Shown: positions 46,061-55,335 of the stretch, one piece after another
Layout: every line of letters starts with the position of its first letter
How positions within the stretch are numbered: position 1 is the stretch's first letter
Source: Akkermansiaceae bacterium
Lineage (GTDB): Bacteria > Verrucomicrobiota > Verrucomicrobiia > Verrucomicrobiales > Akkermansiaceae
DNA: 64,000 nucleotides
Assembly (NCBI GenBank): GCA_013041925.1
Contig: JABDRB010000026.1
Span: forward strand, 62,001-126,000
Reading direction: 5' to 3'
Notes under the pieces: model-generated
Told to the model about the DNA's origin: nothing
The model's input: only the letters and a program-made list of their open reading frames with translations
The model's database searches: none
Program-made: the position numbers and the translations under genes

Positions 46061-47203
46061 TTAATTGGTGACAAGAAATTGGGCTACCTCGGCAGCGGCG
46101 CGCTCGTGGGCACCTGGCTCACCGAGTTTGGCAGCGGTTTCGAGAAGCTTGGCTCGCAGTTTTTCCCGTTCCGGGGCATCGACAAGTAATTGGGTCAGAT
46201 TATTTTCCAACTGGCAGGGGTCGGCATCGCTCTGAATCAGTTCCACCACGACTTGCTCGCCAGCGAGGATGTTGACAAGACCGATGAAATCGACTTTTAC
46301 CAGCATCTTTCCCAGCACCCACGTCGGCCAAGCCACTTTATAAACCAAGCAGTATGGCAACCCCAATGCCGCAGCCTCAAGAGTCGCCGTGCCGCTGGCC
46401 ACCACACCACACGTCGCACGCTGCATCAACGAGTGACTTGTCCCCGTATGCAAACTGATCACGTTGTCGACGGGTAACTTCGCCGCATCCATCATGGCAC
46501 GCATCCGCCCTGCCAGCTTTTCACTCGCCGCTGCGGCCTCAAATTTCACCTCGGGATGATGCGAGTGGATCCGCCGTGCGGTCTCGACCATCAACGGGAA
46601 CAATCGCTCAACCTCACGCTCTCGGCTACCGGGAAAGAGCCCGATAAGCGACGGTTCACGCTCGACCTGCTCGCGCTTCTCCTCCAGTTCATCCACCAAG
46701 GGGTGCCCAGTAAACACGGTGCGCAGCCCAGCCGATTGAAAAATTTCCTGCTCAAAGGGGAAAATGCACAGCATGAGGTCGAGTGTTTTGGCCATCTTCG
46801 GGATCCGCCCCTTATTCCACGCCCAGACCTGCGGGCTGATGTAGTAAACGATACGTGTATCAGGTAGCTTCTCTTTGACCGCATGAGCGAGCCGGAGGTT
46901 AAACCCAGGATAATCAATCAAAATCAACACATCAGGGCGGAGCTGCACCACCTCATTAAGCATTTCATCAAATCGCCGCTTAAACCACTTATAATGTTTC
47001 AGAACCTCCCATATCCCCATCACCGCAGCATCCTCCACCCAGTCGGTTACCCCCTCACCACCTACCGCCCGCATCGCAGGGCCACCCGCACCATGGAACG
47101 TCACTCCAGGCACTTGACCAAGCAGGGACTCCATCAGGAAAGCACCATGGGTATCCCCACTGACTTCTCCTGAAACAATGTATATCGACTTGCTCACCCA
47201 CAC
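46061..47203 (-). CDS. lpxB: Lipid-A-disaccharide synthase LpxB
   Basis: 380 residues of GT19 fold. Family blocks visible: SGEVSGDTHGA near the N-terminus, DYPGFNLRLA, YYISPQVWAW, LFPGSRE and SGTATLEAA. It joins UDP-2,3-diacylglucosamine and lipid X to form the lipid A disaccharide, which shows that the organism makes lipid A and has an outer membrane. Followed directly by the M28-like gene. Confidence 0.96.
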   Translation of the reverse strand: MWVSKSIYIVSGEVSGDTHGAFLMESLLGQVPGVTFHGAGGPAMRAVGGEGVTDWVEDAAVMGIWEVLKHYKWFKRRFDEMLNEVVQLRPDVLILIDYPGFNLRLAHAVKEKLPDTRIVYYISPQVWAWNKGRIPKMAKTLDLMLCIFPFEQEIFQSAGLRTVFTGHPLVDELEEKREQVEREPSLIGLFPGSREREVERLFPLMVETARRIHSHHPEVKFEAAAASEKLAGRMRAMMDAAKLPVDNVISLHTGTSHSLMQRATCGVVASGTATLEAAALGLPYCLVYKVAWPTWVLGKMLVKVDFIGLVNILAGEQVVVELIQSDADPCQLENNLTQLLVDAPEREKLRAKLLETAAKLGEPGAHERAAAEVAQFLVTN

Positions 47204-47280
47204 ATCCCTAGCGTGATAAGAAAAAACTTCAAACTCAATACATCTTGCATCTTACTTCTTTCGTCTTACCTCTTTGAAGC

Positions 47281-47955
47281 ATGCGCATCGATATCATCAC
47301 CCTCTTTCCCGATATCGCCCTCGCCCCTCTCAGCGAGAGCATCATCCAACGTGCCCGCCAAAACGGGCTGGTCGATATCCACGCCCACCCACTGCGCGAC
47401 TGGGCCACGGGCAAACACCGCAAAACGGATGAATACCTCTGTGGCGGTGGCCAGGGGATGTTGCTGATGCCCGGCCCCCTCTTCGCCGCCGTCGAGGATC
47501 TGAAACGCGATGACACCCGCGTCATCCTGATGACACCTCAAGGGGCACCGTTTCAACAATCCGACGCCCAAAGACTCTCCACATCAACCCACCTGATGAT
47601 CCTCTGTGGCCATTACGAAGGCGTCGACCACCGCGTCATTGATGCCCTCGTCGATGAAGAAATCTCCATCGGCGACTACGTCCTGACCAATGGTGCCATC
47701 GCCGCCGCCGTGATCACCGATGCCATTGTCCGCCTCATCCCCGGCGCCCTTGGCGATGCCCGATCCCCCGTGGACGAATCCTTTACCAACCCCAACATGC
47801 TCGAGGCTCCCGCCTACACCAAACCAAACGAATTCCGCGGCATGCACGTCCCCGAAGTCTTACTCAGCGGCGACCACGGAAAAATCGAGGCATGGAAAAA
47901 AGACCAAGCACTCAAGCGCACCCAGAAAAATAGACCCGATTTACTCGACCGCTAA
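47281..47955 (+). CDS. trmD: tRNA (guanine-N1)-methyltransferase TrmD
   Basis: 224 residues of SPOUT fold. Family markers: MRIDIITLFPD start, HRKTDEYLCGGGQGM (usually DDxxxGGGxGM), CGHYEGVDHR, EISIGDYVLTNGA and DHGKIEAWKKDQAL. It methylates G37 of tRNAs with CNN anticodons. Divergent from lpxB; no rimM or rplS is next to it, although these are its usual partners. Confidence 0.96.
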   Translation: MRIDIITLFPDIALAPLSESIIQRARQNGLVDIHAHPLRDWATGKHRKTDEYLCGGGQGMLLMPGPLFAAVEDLKRDDTRVILMTPQGAPFQQSDAQRLSTSTHLMILCGHYEGVDHRVIDALVDEEISIGDYVLTNGAIAAAVITDAIVRLIPGALGDARSPVDESFTNPNMLEAPAYTKPNEFRGMHVPEVLLSGDHGKIEAWKKDQALKRTQKNRPDLLDR

Positions 47956-48203
47956 CCGGCATCGTCCTTACCCAACATCCGGTCGATTTTGGTGACCAGC
48001 TTATGGGGGCATCGGCCGCGCTGATACTTATTCCACATCACCTCGCGCAGTTTTTCGAGGAGCTCGACAGGAATAGGATCGTGATGCTCCCACTCCTCCT
48101 CATCCTTCATCTGGGAATACATCTTCCACTGCCCTGCATGGTAGGTGGCGCGGAAATACCTTTTCCCCTCATCGTCCTCTTCTCTCCACTGATGTTTTTG
48201 CAT
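47952..48203 (-). CDS. Small hypothetical protein
   Basis: 83 residues, highly charged (EEDDEGKRYFRATYH at the start), rich in Trp and Tyr, with a helical second half ending VTKIDRMLGK. No known motif, signal peptide or membrane segment. It converges with trmD, overlapping the end of that gene by 4 nt. The composition and conserved-looking RYFRAxYHAGxW pattern suggest a real gene rather than a shadow. Confidence 0.7.
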   Translation of the reverse strand: MQKHQWREEDDEGKRYFRATYHAGQWKMYSQMKDEEEWEHHDPIPVELLEKLREVMWNKYQRGRCPHKLVTKIDRMLGKDDAG

Positions 48204-48291
48204 ACACGGGTTCTAGCACTAAACCCGCCCGCATGAGAATGGGAAAGTTCACCCATCCCCGTCATTGACGTCCGCCTTGATTGGAAAGAGG

Positions 48292-49050
48292 ATGACCCAC
48301 GTGATTCTCCCTCCCCCATTCGACCGCGTGAAACCACTAACCAACAGGTTTCTCGACTTCATCTACCCAGCGACCTGCCACCTGTGCCAGCGATCCCTGA
48401 CTCAAGGTCGCCACCTCTGTGACCCCTGCACAGACACCCTGCACCTCATCACCCCACCCTTCTGTAGCCAATGCGGCGAGAGCTATGACGGGAAGATCCA
48501 CGCCGATTTCATCTGCCCGAACTGCCACGATCTCGATTTCTCCTTCGATTTCGCCAAAGCCGCCCTGCATAGTGATGGAGAAGGCCGCGCACTGGTGCAC
48601 GACTTTAAATACCGACGCCAAATCCACCTTGCCAGAGAACTCGGTCGACTCGCCGCCATCGCCCTCGACGACCCCCGGTTCCACCCCTACTTAAATGATG
48701 GAATCCTCATCCCCGTCCCACTCTACCGACTCAGGCTACGCAAAAGAAAATTTAACCAATCAGAAGAAATTGCCAAATGCCTCGCTAAAAACCGCCAACT
48801 CACTGCGGTCAACGCACTTAAACGCAATCGGAACACACAAACACAAACCCGCTTCAGCCGAGCGAAACGATTGGCAAATCTGAGCGGTGCCTTCGATATC
48901 ACCCCCCGGTTCAAAGCCCGCATCCAAGACAAACGCGTCATTTTGCTCGATGATGTTTTTACCACGGGATCCACCGCCAACGAATGCGCACAAGTCCTCG
49001 TAAAAAATGGAGCATCCCATGTGGCGGTCCTCACCGTTCTCCGTGGATGA
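48292..49050 (+). CDS. comF: ComF-family phosphoribosyltransferase-like protein
   Basis: 252 residues from ATG 48292. An N-terminal zinc-ribbon double-zinc-finger (CHLCQ, CDPC, CSQCGE, CPNC) is followed by a type I phosphoribosyltransferase fold with the PRPP loop VILLDDVFTTGSTANEC. ComF proteins assist DNA uptake by transformation where studied. The purine-rich GGAAAGAGG lies directly before the ATG, which leaves open a GTG start at 48301 with better spacing. A TTG at 48265 is also in frame. Confidence 0.9.
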   Translation: MTHVILPPPFDRVKPLTNRFLDFIYPATCHLCQRSLTQGRHLCDPCTDTLHLITPPFCSQCGESYDGKIHADFICPNCHDLDFSFDFAKAALHSDGEGRALVHDFKYRRQIHLARELGRLAAIALDDPRFHPYLNDGILIPVPLYRLRLRKRKFNQSEEIAKCLAKNRQLTAVNALKRNRNTQTQTRFSRAKRLANLSGAFDITPRFKARIQDKRVILLDDVFTTGSTANECAQVLVKNGASHVAVLTVLRG

Positions 49051-49162
49051 TAGAGGCATCGATGATAGCACTTCATCGACTCGTCATGAAGAGATCCAGC
49101 TCGCCCTGCTACCTCTCACCTGATCATACCTCGCGGACAATTCCCGCAACTCGGCACCCCGA

Positions 49163-49855
49163 TCATATGGAAAAATCTTCCCATACGCGGTGCTCCATCG
49201 CATCAATTGCCGCCTTGATCTCCGCGTCTTTTTTATTTTTCCCAACCCCCTCACCAAGACCAAGCGCCCTCCACATCACCCGCACCCTGAAGGATTTATC
49301 GTGATCCGGACCACTTTCTTCGATCACCTCATAAAAAGGACTCTCGGGAGCCAGCGCCTGTAACGCCTCCTGAAGCTGCCCTTTCGGGTTTTTTTCCTGT
49401 GGCGATTCCTCAACCTGATCAATCCACTTAGCACAAACCTTGCCCACCGACACCTTCGCCGCATCAAACCCCCCATCGAGATAAATTGCACCCATGATCG
49501 ACTCAAAAGCATCCGCCAGCGTCGATGGCCTCGTGCGACCACCTGTCGATTCCTCACCTTTGCCCATCATGATGTATTCACCCAGATCGATGGACAACGC
49601 AAACTCATGCAAGGCCTCGCGCGAGACCAGACAAGCTCTCAACTTCGTCAGTCGACCTTCAGAAAACCCTGGAAACATCGCATACAATCGATCCGTAAGC
49701 ACCAATTGAATCACCGCATCACCTAAAAACTCCAACCGCTGGTTATCAAAATGCGGCTTCTGCGTCTCATACGCCAGACTCGGGTGCGTTAACGCCTCTG
49801 CCATCAGGAGCGAATTCCTAAATTTATAACCAATCGCCTTTTCTAACCTCTGCAT
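49163..49855 (-). CDS. rnc: Ribonuclease III
   Basis: 230 residues. Catalytic signature RLEFLGDAVIQL with the Mg-binding Glu and Asp, a second acidic site in DAFESIMGAIYLD, then a C-terminal double-stranded RNA-binding domain (about 155-225). It processes rRNA precursors and cleaves structured mRNAs. tRNA-His lies 75 nt upstream on the same strand. Confidence 0.96.
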   Translation of the reverse strand: MQRLEKAIGYKFRNSLLMAEALTHPSLAYETQKPHFDNQRLEFLGDAVIQLVLTDRLYAMFPGFSEGRLTKLRACLVSREALHEFALSIDLGEYIMMGKGEESTGGRTRPSTLADAFESIMGAIYLDGGFDAAKVSVGKVCAKWIDQVEESPQEKNPKGQLQEALQALAPESPFYEVIEESGPDHDKSFRVRVMWRALGLGEGVGKNKKDAEIKAAIDAMEHRVWEDFSI

Positions 49856-49929
49856 ATGATCCTTTATTCAGGCGTCTAGCACCTACTGGGGGGCAATATA
49901 CCTAACTCCCTTATGATGAAAAGTAAAAA

Positions 49930-50005
49930 TGGGGTGACTGACGGGATTTGAACCCGCGACAACCGGAATCACAATCCGGGGCTCTACCCCTGAGCTACAG
50001 TCACC
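49930..50005 (-). tRNA. tRNA-His(GTG)
   Basis: Cloverleaf on the minus strand: acceptor GTGACTG with CAGTCAC, an extra 5' G (G-1) opposite C73 as expected for histidine, anticodon stem CCGGA/TCCGG with loop TTGTGAT (anticodon GTG), T-arm GCGGG/CCCGT. CCA is encoded. Confidence 0.96.
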
Positions 50006-50120
50006 ATTACAATCCCTTCATCAGAAGGGTCGCCGCGCGGGAATAAGGTATTAACCGCCCCTTGCAAAGCCAAAAATGACAGGATCGGGGGAAAATATTC
50101 AAAATAACCCGCCCACCAGG

Positions 50121-50714
50121 CTAAACAAGGCGATCTTTCACCTTCTTTTTCGTCAGGAAAATCAGACACAAAACAGGATAAACCGCGATAAACACAACGC
50201 CCATGACACTCCCGACCCCTTGAGCCATTTGCTGGAACTGCTCTTGCTGCCCGCCGTCCATCTGGCCCACTTTTTCCTGAAATTCTCGAGTCGGCCCCAG
50301 TGTGACCACCGTCATCACCCCAGCTGCAACGATCCGGGCAACCGCCCAAAACAGACTCATCTTCTGCCCCCACAGCTTCTTTTTTAACAATCCGACACCT
50401 GCCACCAATAAAATCAACCCCAACACCACCTTCAGCCCCGCATCAATATAAGAATAAACCATCAGCTCATCAAAGGCTTCAACAAACAAGCTCGCCTCCT
50501 TCACTTCACCTCCTACCTCAGTCATCAAGGCTTTCATCGCAAACATCATCCCCACACTGAGCACCCCCATGAACATGCCCAAACAGGCATACACCACGTT
50601 GATAATACCAAAAACCTTCGGAATCGCAGTGGGCATCTCAGGAGGACCTCCGGACTCCGCCACAGGCGACATTCCACTTGGTGATACTTGATAAGGTGAG
50701 GGTTGTGCTTCCAT
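50121..50714 (-). CDS. Hypothetical four-helix membrane protein
   Basis: 197 residues. A Pro/Ser-rich cytoplasmic N-terminus (1-30) is followed by four predicted membrane segments (about 33-60, 88-110, 118-138, 165-188). The loop between helices 3 and 4 is Gln-rich (QMDGGQQEQFQQM). No domain recognised. Likely a conserved membrane protein of unknown function. Divergent from tyrS. Confidence 0.75.
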   Translation of the reverse strand: MEAQPSPYQVSPSGMSPVAESGGPPEMPTAIPKVFGIINVVYACLGMFMGVLSVGMMFAMKALMTEVGGEVKEASLFVEAFDELMVYSYIDAGLKVVLGLILLVAGVGLLKKKLWGQKMSLFWAVARIVAAGVMTVVTLGPTREFQEKVGQMDGGQQEQFQQMAQGVGSVMGVVFIAVYPVLCLIFLTKKKVKDRLV

Positions 50715-50803
50715 GCGCCCAACCTACCCCACCCCGTCACTCCACGTAAAGTCCCATCTTCCGACTCGACACACGCCCGCAATCACTCCAACCTCCGCGC
50801 GCC

Positions 50804-51988
50804 ATGACACATTCTGTCGAAGATGCCCTGTCCATCCTAACCTCCGGAACTGCTAAAGTCCTCAGCGAGAAAGAGCTCGAAGAAAAACTTAAGCTCGGTC
50901 GTCCACTGCGTATCAAGCTCGGGGTCGACCCCACCGCACCTGACATTCACCTCGGTCACACCGTTGCCATTGAAAAACTGCGCCAGTTTCAGGAACTCGG
51001 CCACCAAGCCGTCCTCATCATCGGCGACTTCACCGCCACCGTCGGCGACCCCACAGGCCGGTCAGCAGCCCGGCCCCCGCTCACCCGAGAGGAAGTCCTT
51101 GCCCATGCCGAAACCTACACCACCCAAGCATTTAAAATTCTCGACAAAGACAAAACCGAGGTCGTCTACAATGGTGAGTGGTTCCGCACCATGACCTACG
51201 AGCAAGTCCTCAAACTCAACGCGCGGGTCACCATGCAGCAAATGCTCCAACGTGAAGACTTCAAATCCCGGATTGAAAAAGGACAAGAAGTCCGCCTCCA
51301 CGAAGTCCAATACCCGATCATGCAGGGCTGGGACTCCGTTGAAATCAAATCGGACGTCGAAATCGGCGGCACCGACCAGCTCTTCAACATCCTCGTCGGC
51401 CGCGACCTCCAAAAAGAAGAAGGCCACCCGCAACAAGTCGTCATCCTCATGCCCCTGCTCGAAGGTCTCGATGGCGTTAAAAAAATGTCCAAGTCGTCTC
51501 ACAACTACGTAGGTGTCAACGAACCCGCCAACGAAATGTTTGGTAAACTCATGAGCATCTCCGATGACCTCATGGATCGCTACTACACACTCCTATTAGG
51601 GGAGCAGCGCGACAGCACACTCCATCCGATGGAGGCCAAAAAACAACTCGCCACCCACATCACAAGCCGCTACCACAACGAGCAAGAAGGGACCGATGCC
51701 CGCGCCACCTGGGAAGCCCGATTTTCCAAACGCGACACCGCCGCAGGAGCCACTGACCTCACCATGGCCGATATCCCCGCCGACGCCAACGTCATCACCA
51801 TGGCCGCTTATGCCTTTGAATCCGCCTTCGGCATGAAAAAATCCAACGGCGAACTCCGTAAACAATTTATCACCACGGGTGCTGTCCAACTCAATGGTGA
51901 AAAACTCACCGACCCCGCAGCGACCCCCACGTTGAAAGCAGGTGACATCCTGCGCCTCAGCAAAAAACACTCCGTCAAATTTACCTAA
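50804..51988 (+). CDS. tyrS: Tyrosyl-tRNA synthetase
   Basis: 394 residues. Class I signatures HLGHTVAIEK (HIGH) and KMSKS, the tyrosine pocket VDPTAPDIHLGH and QYPIMQGWDS. A C-terminal S4-like RNA-binding domain (about 330-390) is present. The length and the Ala/Val placement fit the TyrRS group found in many Gram-negative bacteria. It charges tRNA-Tyr. Confidence 0.96.
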   Translation: MTHSVEDALSILTSGTAKVLSEKELEEKLKLGRPLRIKLGVDPTAPDIHLGHTVAIEKLRQFQELGHQAVLIIGDFTATVGDPTGRSAARPPLTREEVLAHAETYTTQAFKILDKDKTEVVYNGEWFRTMTYEQVLKLNARVTMQQMLQREDFKSRIEKGQEVRLHEVQYPIMQGWDSVEIKSDVEIGGTDQLFNILVGRDLQKEEGHPQQVVILMPLLEGLDGVKKMSKSSHNYVGVNEPANEMFGKLMSISDDLMDRYYTLLLGEQRDSTLHPMEAKKQLATHITSRYHNEQEGTDARATWEARFSKRDTAAGATDLTMADIPADANVITMAAYAFESAFGMKKSNGELRKQFITTGAVQLNGEKLTDPAATPTLKAGDILRLSKKHSVKFT

Positions 51989-52033
51989 CTCCGTCCTCCT
52001 CGGAGCCCACTCACAAACCACACCCATTTTACC

Positions 52034-52534
52034 ATGCAAGCCTACCAACTTTTTCAACACGTCAAACCATCCATCGTTTCCGACATGTTCATGTGGATGC
52101 GCGACACCGATCGCGAACTCTACAAAACCGCCCTCGGAAGCCTCGCCTCCAACCGGAAATTACGCCTCACCTACCTTCAGAAAAAACCCGCCACCGAACA
52201 AATCGAGTGGATGCACAAAACGCTGAAACTCAAAACAAGCGGCATGATCGCCGAACACCTGCTTCAGGTCTACTTTATGAAAGGACAAGAGTCCCTGCTC
52301 GTCACCTTCTGTGATGCCCTAGAGATTCCGCACGACGGCAAAGGTCAGGTCGAAAACGAACTCCCCGACACCCTCGACCCCGATAAACTCAAGGCCGCTG
52401 TCGATGCGCTTCTCGAGGGGAACGACCCCGCGCTCGTCGCCCTCTACCTCCACACCTTCAACCTGCAAACCCCAGACGGTTGGACCGGACTCACCAAAAC
52501 CCTCGCCGACGATGAACGGCTGACGCTTTCTTGA
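52034..52534 (+). CDS. Hypothetical helical protein
   Basis: 166 residues, predicted mostly alpha-helical, no signal peptide or membrane segment. The first half is basic (about 1-80), the second half acidic with DPDKLKAAVDALLEGNDPALVALYLHTFN, which looks like a helical hairpin repeat. No domain recognised. It lies 45 nt after tyrS on the same strand and upstream of the mre operon; no functional link can be shown. Confidence 0.72.
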   Translation: MQAYQLFQHVKPSIVSDMFMWMRDTDRELYKTALGSLASNRKLRLTYLQKKPATEQIEWMHKTLKLKTSGMIAEHLLQVYFMKGQESLLVTFCDALEIPHDGKGQVENELPDTLDPDKLKAAVDALLEGNDPALVALYLHTFNLQTPDGWTGLTKTLADDERLTLS

Positions 52535-52591
52535 ACAGCGCACCGCTGCCCCATCACGCCCCATTTTCCAAGGGATTCAACGTCTTACCTC

Positions 52592-52618
52592 TTGACCTTG
52601 GCGGGGTTAGGCTAAATA
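52592..52618 (+). promoter_or_regulatory. Weak promoter candidate upstream of mreB
   Basis: TTGACC (52592-52597) and TAAATA (52613-52618) with only 15-bp spacing. It is the best candidate in the 240-bp region between the hypothetical gene and mreB, which otherwise holds no gene I can support. Confidence 0.25.
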
Positions 52619-52685
52619 GTCACCCACCCATTGTGACCCGCATCCTGCCATTCGCCATCGGCGCGTGGCTCCCTCGCTTCATTGA

Positions 52686-53807
<1,122 letters not shown>

Positions 53808-53866
53808 CCTCACATCAGCCTCCCGTGTCGTAGCTCTGCTACTCGCTGCTCGTCTCCCCGGACGCC

Positions 53867-54685
53867 ATGAAGCCGCAAAACCTCATTGCTCTCTTACTCT
53901 TTATCGCGGGTGCCCTCTGGGCGCTCACGCGTAGCGAGCCCACTGTGCGCAGCATTCAAAAAAACGTCTACCTTGCCATCAGCCCCTTTATCACAGGAGG
54001 AACCAGCCTTGAATCCACCGCGTCCGAGTTTATCCAAGAAGTCGAACACTCCAAGGAATGGGAGCTCAAGTATAACCTCGCCAAAGAGGAGCTCGATCAA
54101 AAACGCATCGAAGTCGCCTACCTGCGCAAACTTGAATCGGAAAATGCCCGACTCAGCCAAGCGCTTAAATTTCAGCAAGAAGTGCCCTTCCATGTTCTTG
54201 CCGCCACCATCATCCGCCGCCAGCCTTCCACCTGGTGGCAAACCGTCACCATCAACCGTGGTGAAAAACAAGGCGTCGGTGTCCAACTTCCCGTCCTCGC
54301 TCCCGAGGGCCTCGTTGGCAAGGTCGACGCCCCTTCAGCAAACACATCCACCGTTATCCTACTCACCGATGAAAACTGCCTCGTCTCAGCAAAAGTCGAC
54401 GGCACACCGGAAGTAGGAATTTTAAGCGGACAACGAGGCCAGACCGGAGACAACCCCACTCTCCGCCTGCGTTTCCTGTCGAAAGATGCCAAAATCAAAC
54501 CCGGCATGCTGGTATTCAGCACTGGGCGCGGCGGCCTCTTTCCTGCAGACATCCTTCTTGGCACCATCGAGTCATTCGAATCCGGACCCTTGTCCGGCAA
54601 TGCTCTTGTCAAGCCAGCGGTGGACTTTGCAGCACTCAACACGGTGTTTGTAAAAATCCCGAACTCCCCCGAGTCATCCCGCTAG
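53867..54685 (+). CDS. mreC: Rod-shape protein MreC
   Basis: 272 residues: one N-terminal membrane segment (about 5-22), a coiled coil (about 65-105) and the paired beta-barrel periplasmic domain with INRGEKQGV, LAPEGLVGKV and STGRGGLFPADILLGTI. It scaffolds the elongasome and activates PBP2. 59 nt after mreB. Confidence 0.94.
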   Translation: MKPQNLIALLLFIAGALWALTRSEPTVRSIQKNVYLAISPFITGGTSLESTASEFIQEVEHSKEWELKYNLAKEELDQKRIEVAYLRKLESENARLSQALKFQQEVPFHVLAATIIRRQPSTWWQTVTINRGEKQGVGVQLPVLAPEGLVGKVDAPSANTSTVILLTDENCLVSAKVDGTPEVGILSGQRGQTGDNPTLRLRFLSKDAKIKPGMLVFSTGRGGLFPADILLGTIESFESGPLSGNALVKPAVDFAALNTVFVKIPNSPESSR

Positions 54686-54697
54686 CCTGACCTCCAC

Positions 54698-55285
54698 GTG
54701 ATCAAATACACCATCAGCGTTATTCTCCTGACCCTTGCAGCTTGCATGGTGCAGCAGTTTTTGCCCGCCATCTCCGGATTGCATGGTGCCCGCGTCCTCA
54801 TCCTTCCGCTTGTCTTCCTCTGCGCTGCGGCCAGCGTCGATTTCCCCCCCATGCTCTTACTCGCCTTCATCTGTGGCTTCCTCTGGGATGCCCAGCATGC
54901 CCTCGCCCCCCATGGCGGCAACCCCGAAGTCTACACCACCCCGGTCGAGTCGCTCAGCTTCGGCTACAGCATCATCCTCTACGCCCTGATGGGCCTGCTC
55001 ATGCAGGGGATCCAACCCCTCTTCCGCAATGGCAAATGGCATATCTCCTCGCTGCTCGCAGGCATCGCCATTTTCCTTTACCTCTTTTCCGAGTATCTTC
55101 TCATTAACTTCGTTCGCGGTGACTTCGTCTTCCCCCCTACCGCCTTCTACCGCATCTATCTTACCAGCGCACTGACCATGCTCTTCTCCCCCATCATCTT
55201 CTGGCTCATTTTTCAACTTTCATCCGCCTGCCAACACACAATCCGATACGACGGCCTGAAAAACCGATCACGCCTCTCGGTTTAA
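54698..55285 (+). CDS. mreD: MreD-like membrane protein
   Basis: 195 residues from a GTG at 54698, 12 nt after mreC. About five to six membrane segments and almost no conserved motif, as usual for MreD. The name rests on topology, length and position between mreC and mrdA. It should be the integral membrane partner of MreC. Confidence 0.82.
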   Translation: MIKYTISVILLTLAACMVQQFLPAISGLHGARVLILPLVFLCAAASVDFPPMLLLAFICGFLWDAQHALAPHGGNPEVYTTPVESLSFGYSIILYALMGLLMQGIQPLFRNGKWHISSLLAGIAIFLYLFSEYLLINFVRGDFVFPPTAFYRIYLTSALTMLFSPIIFWLIFQLSSACQHTIRYDGLKNRSRLSV

Positions 55286-55335
55286 CTCCACCCGATCTCA
55301 TGACCACCCACTGATCTCCTCCCCTCCTGTAAAAA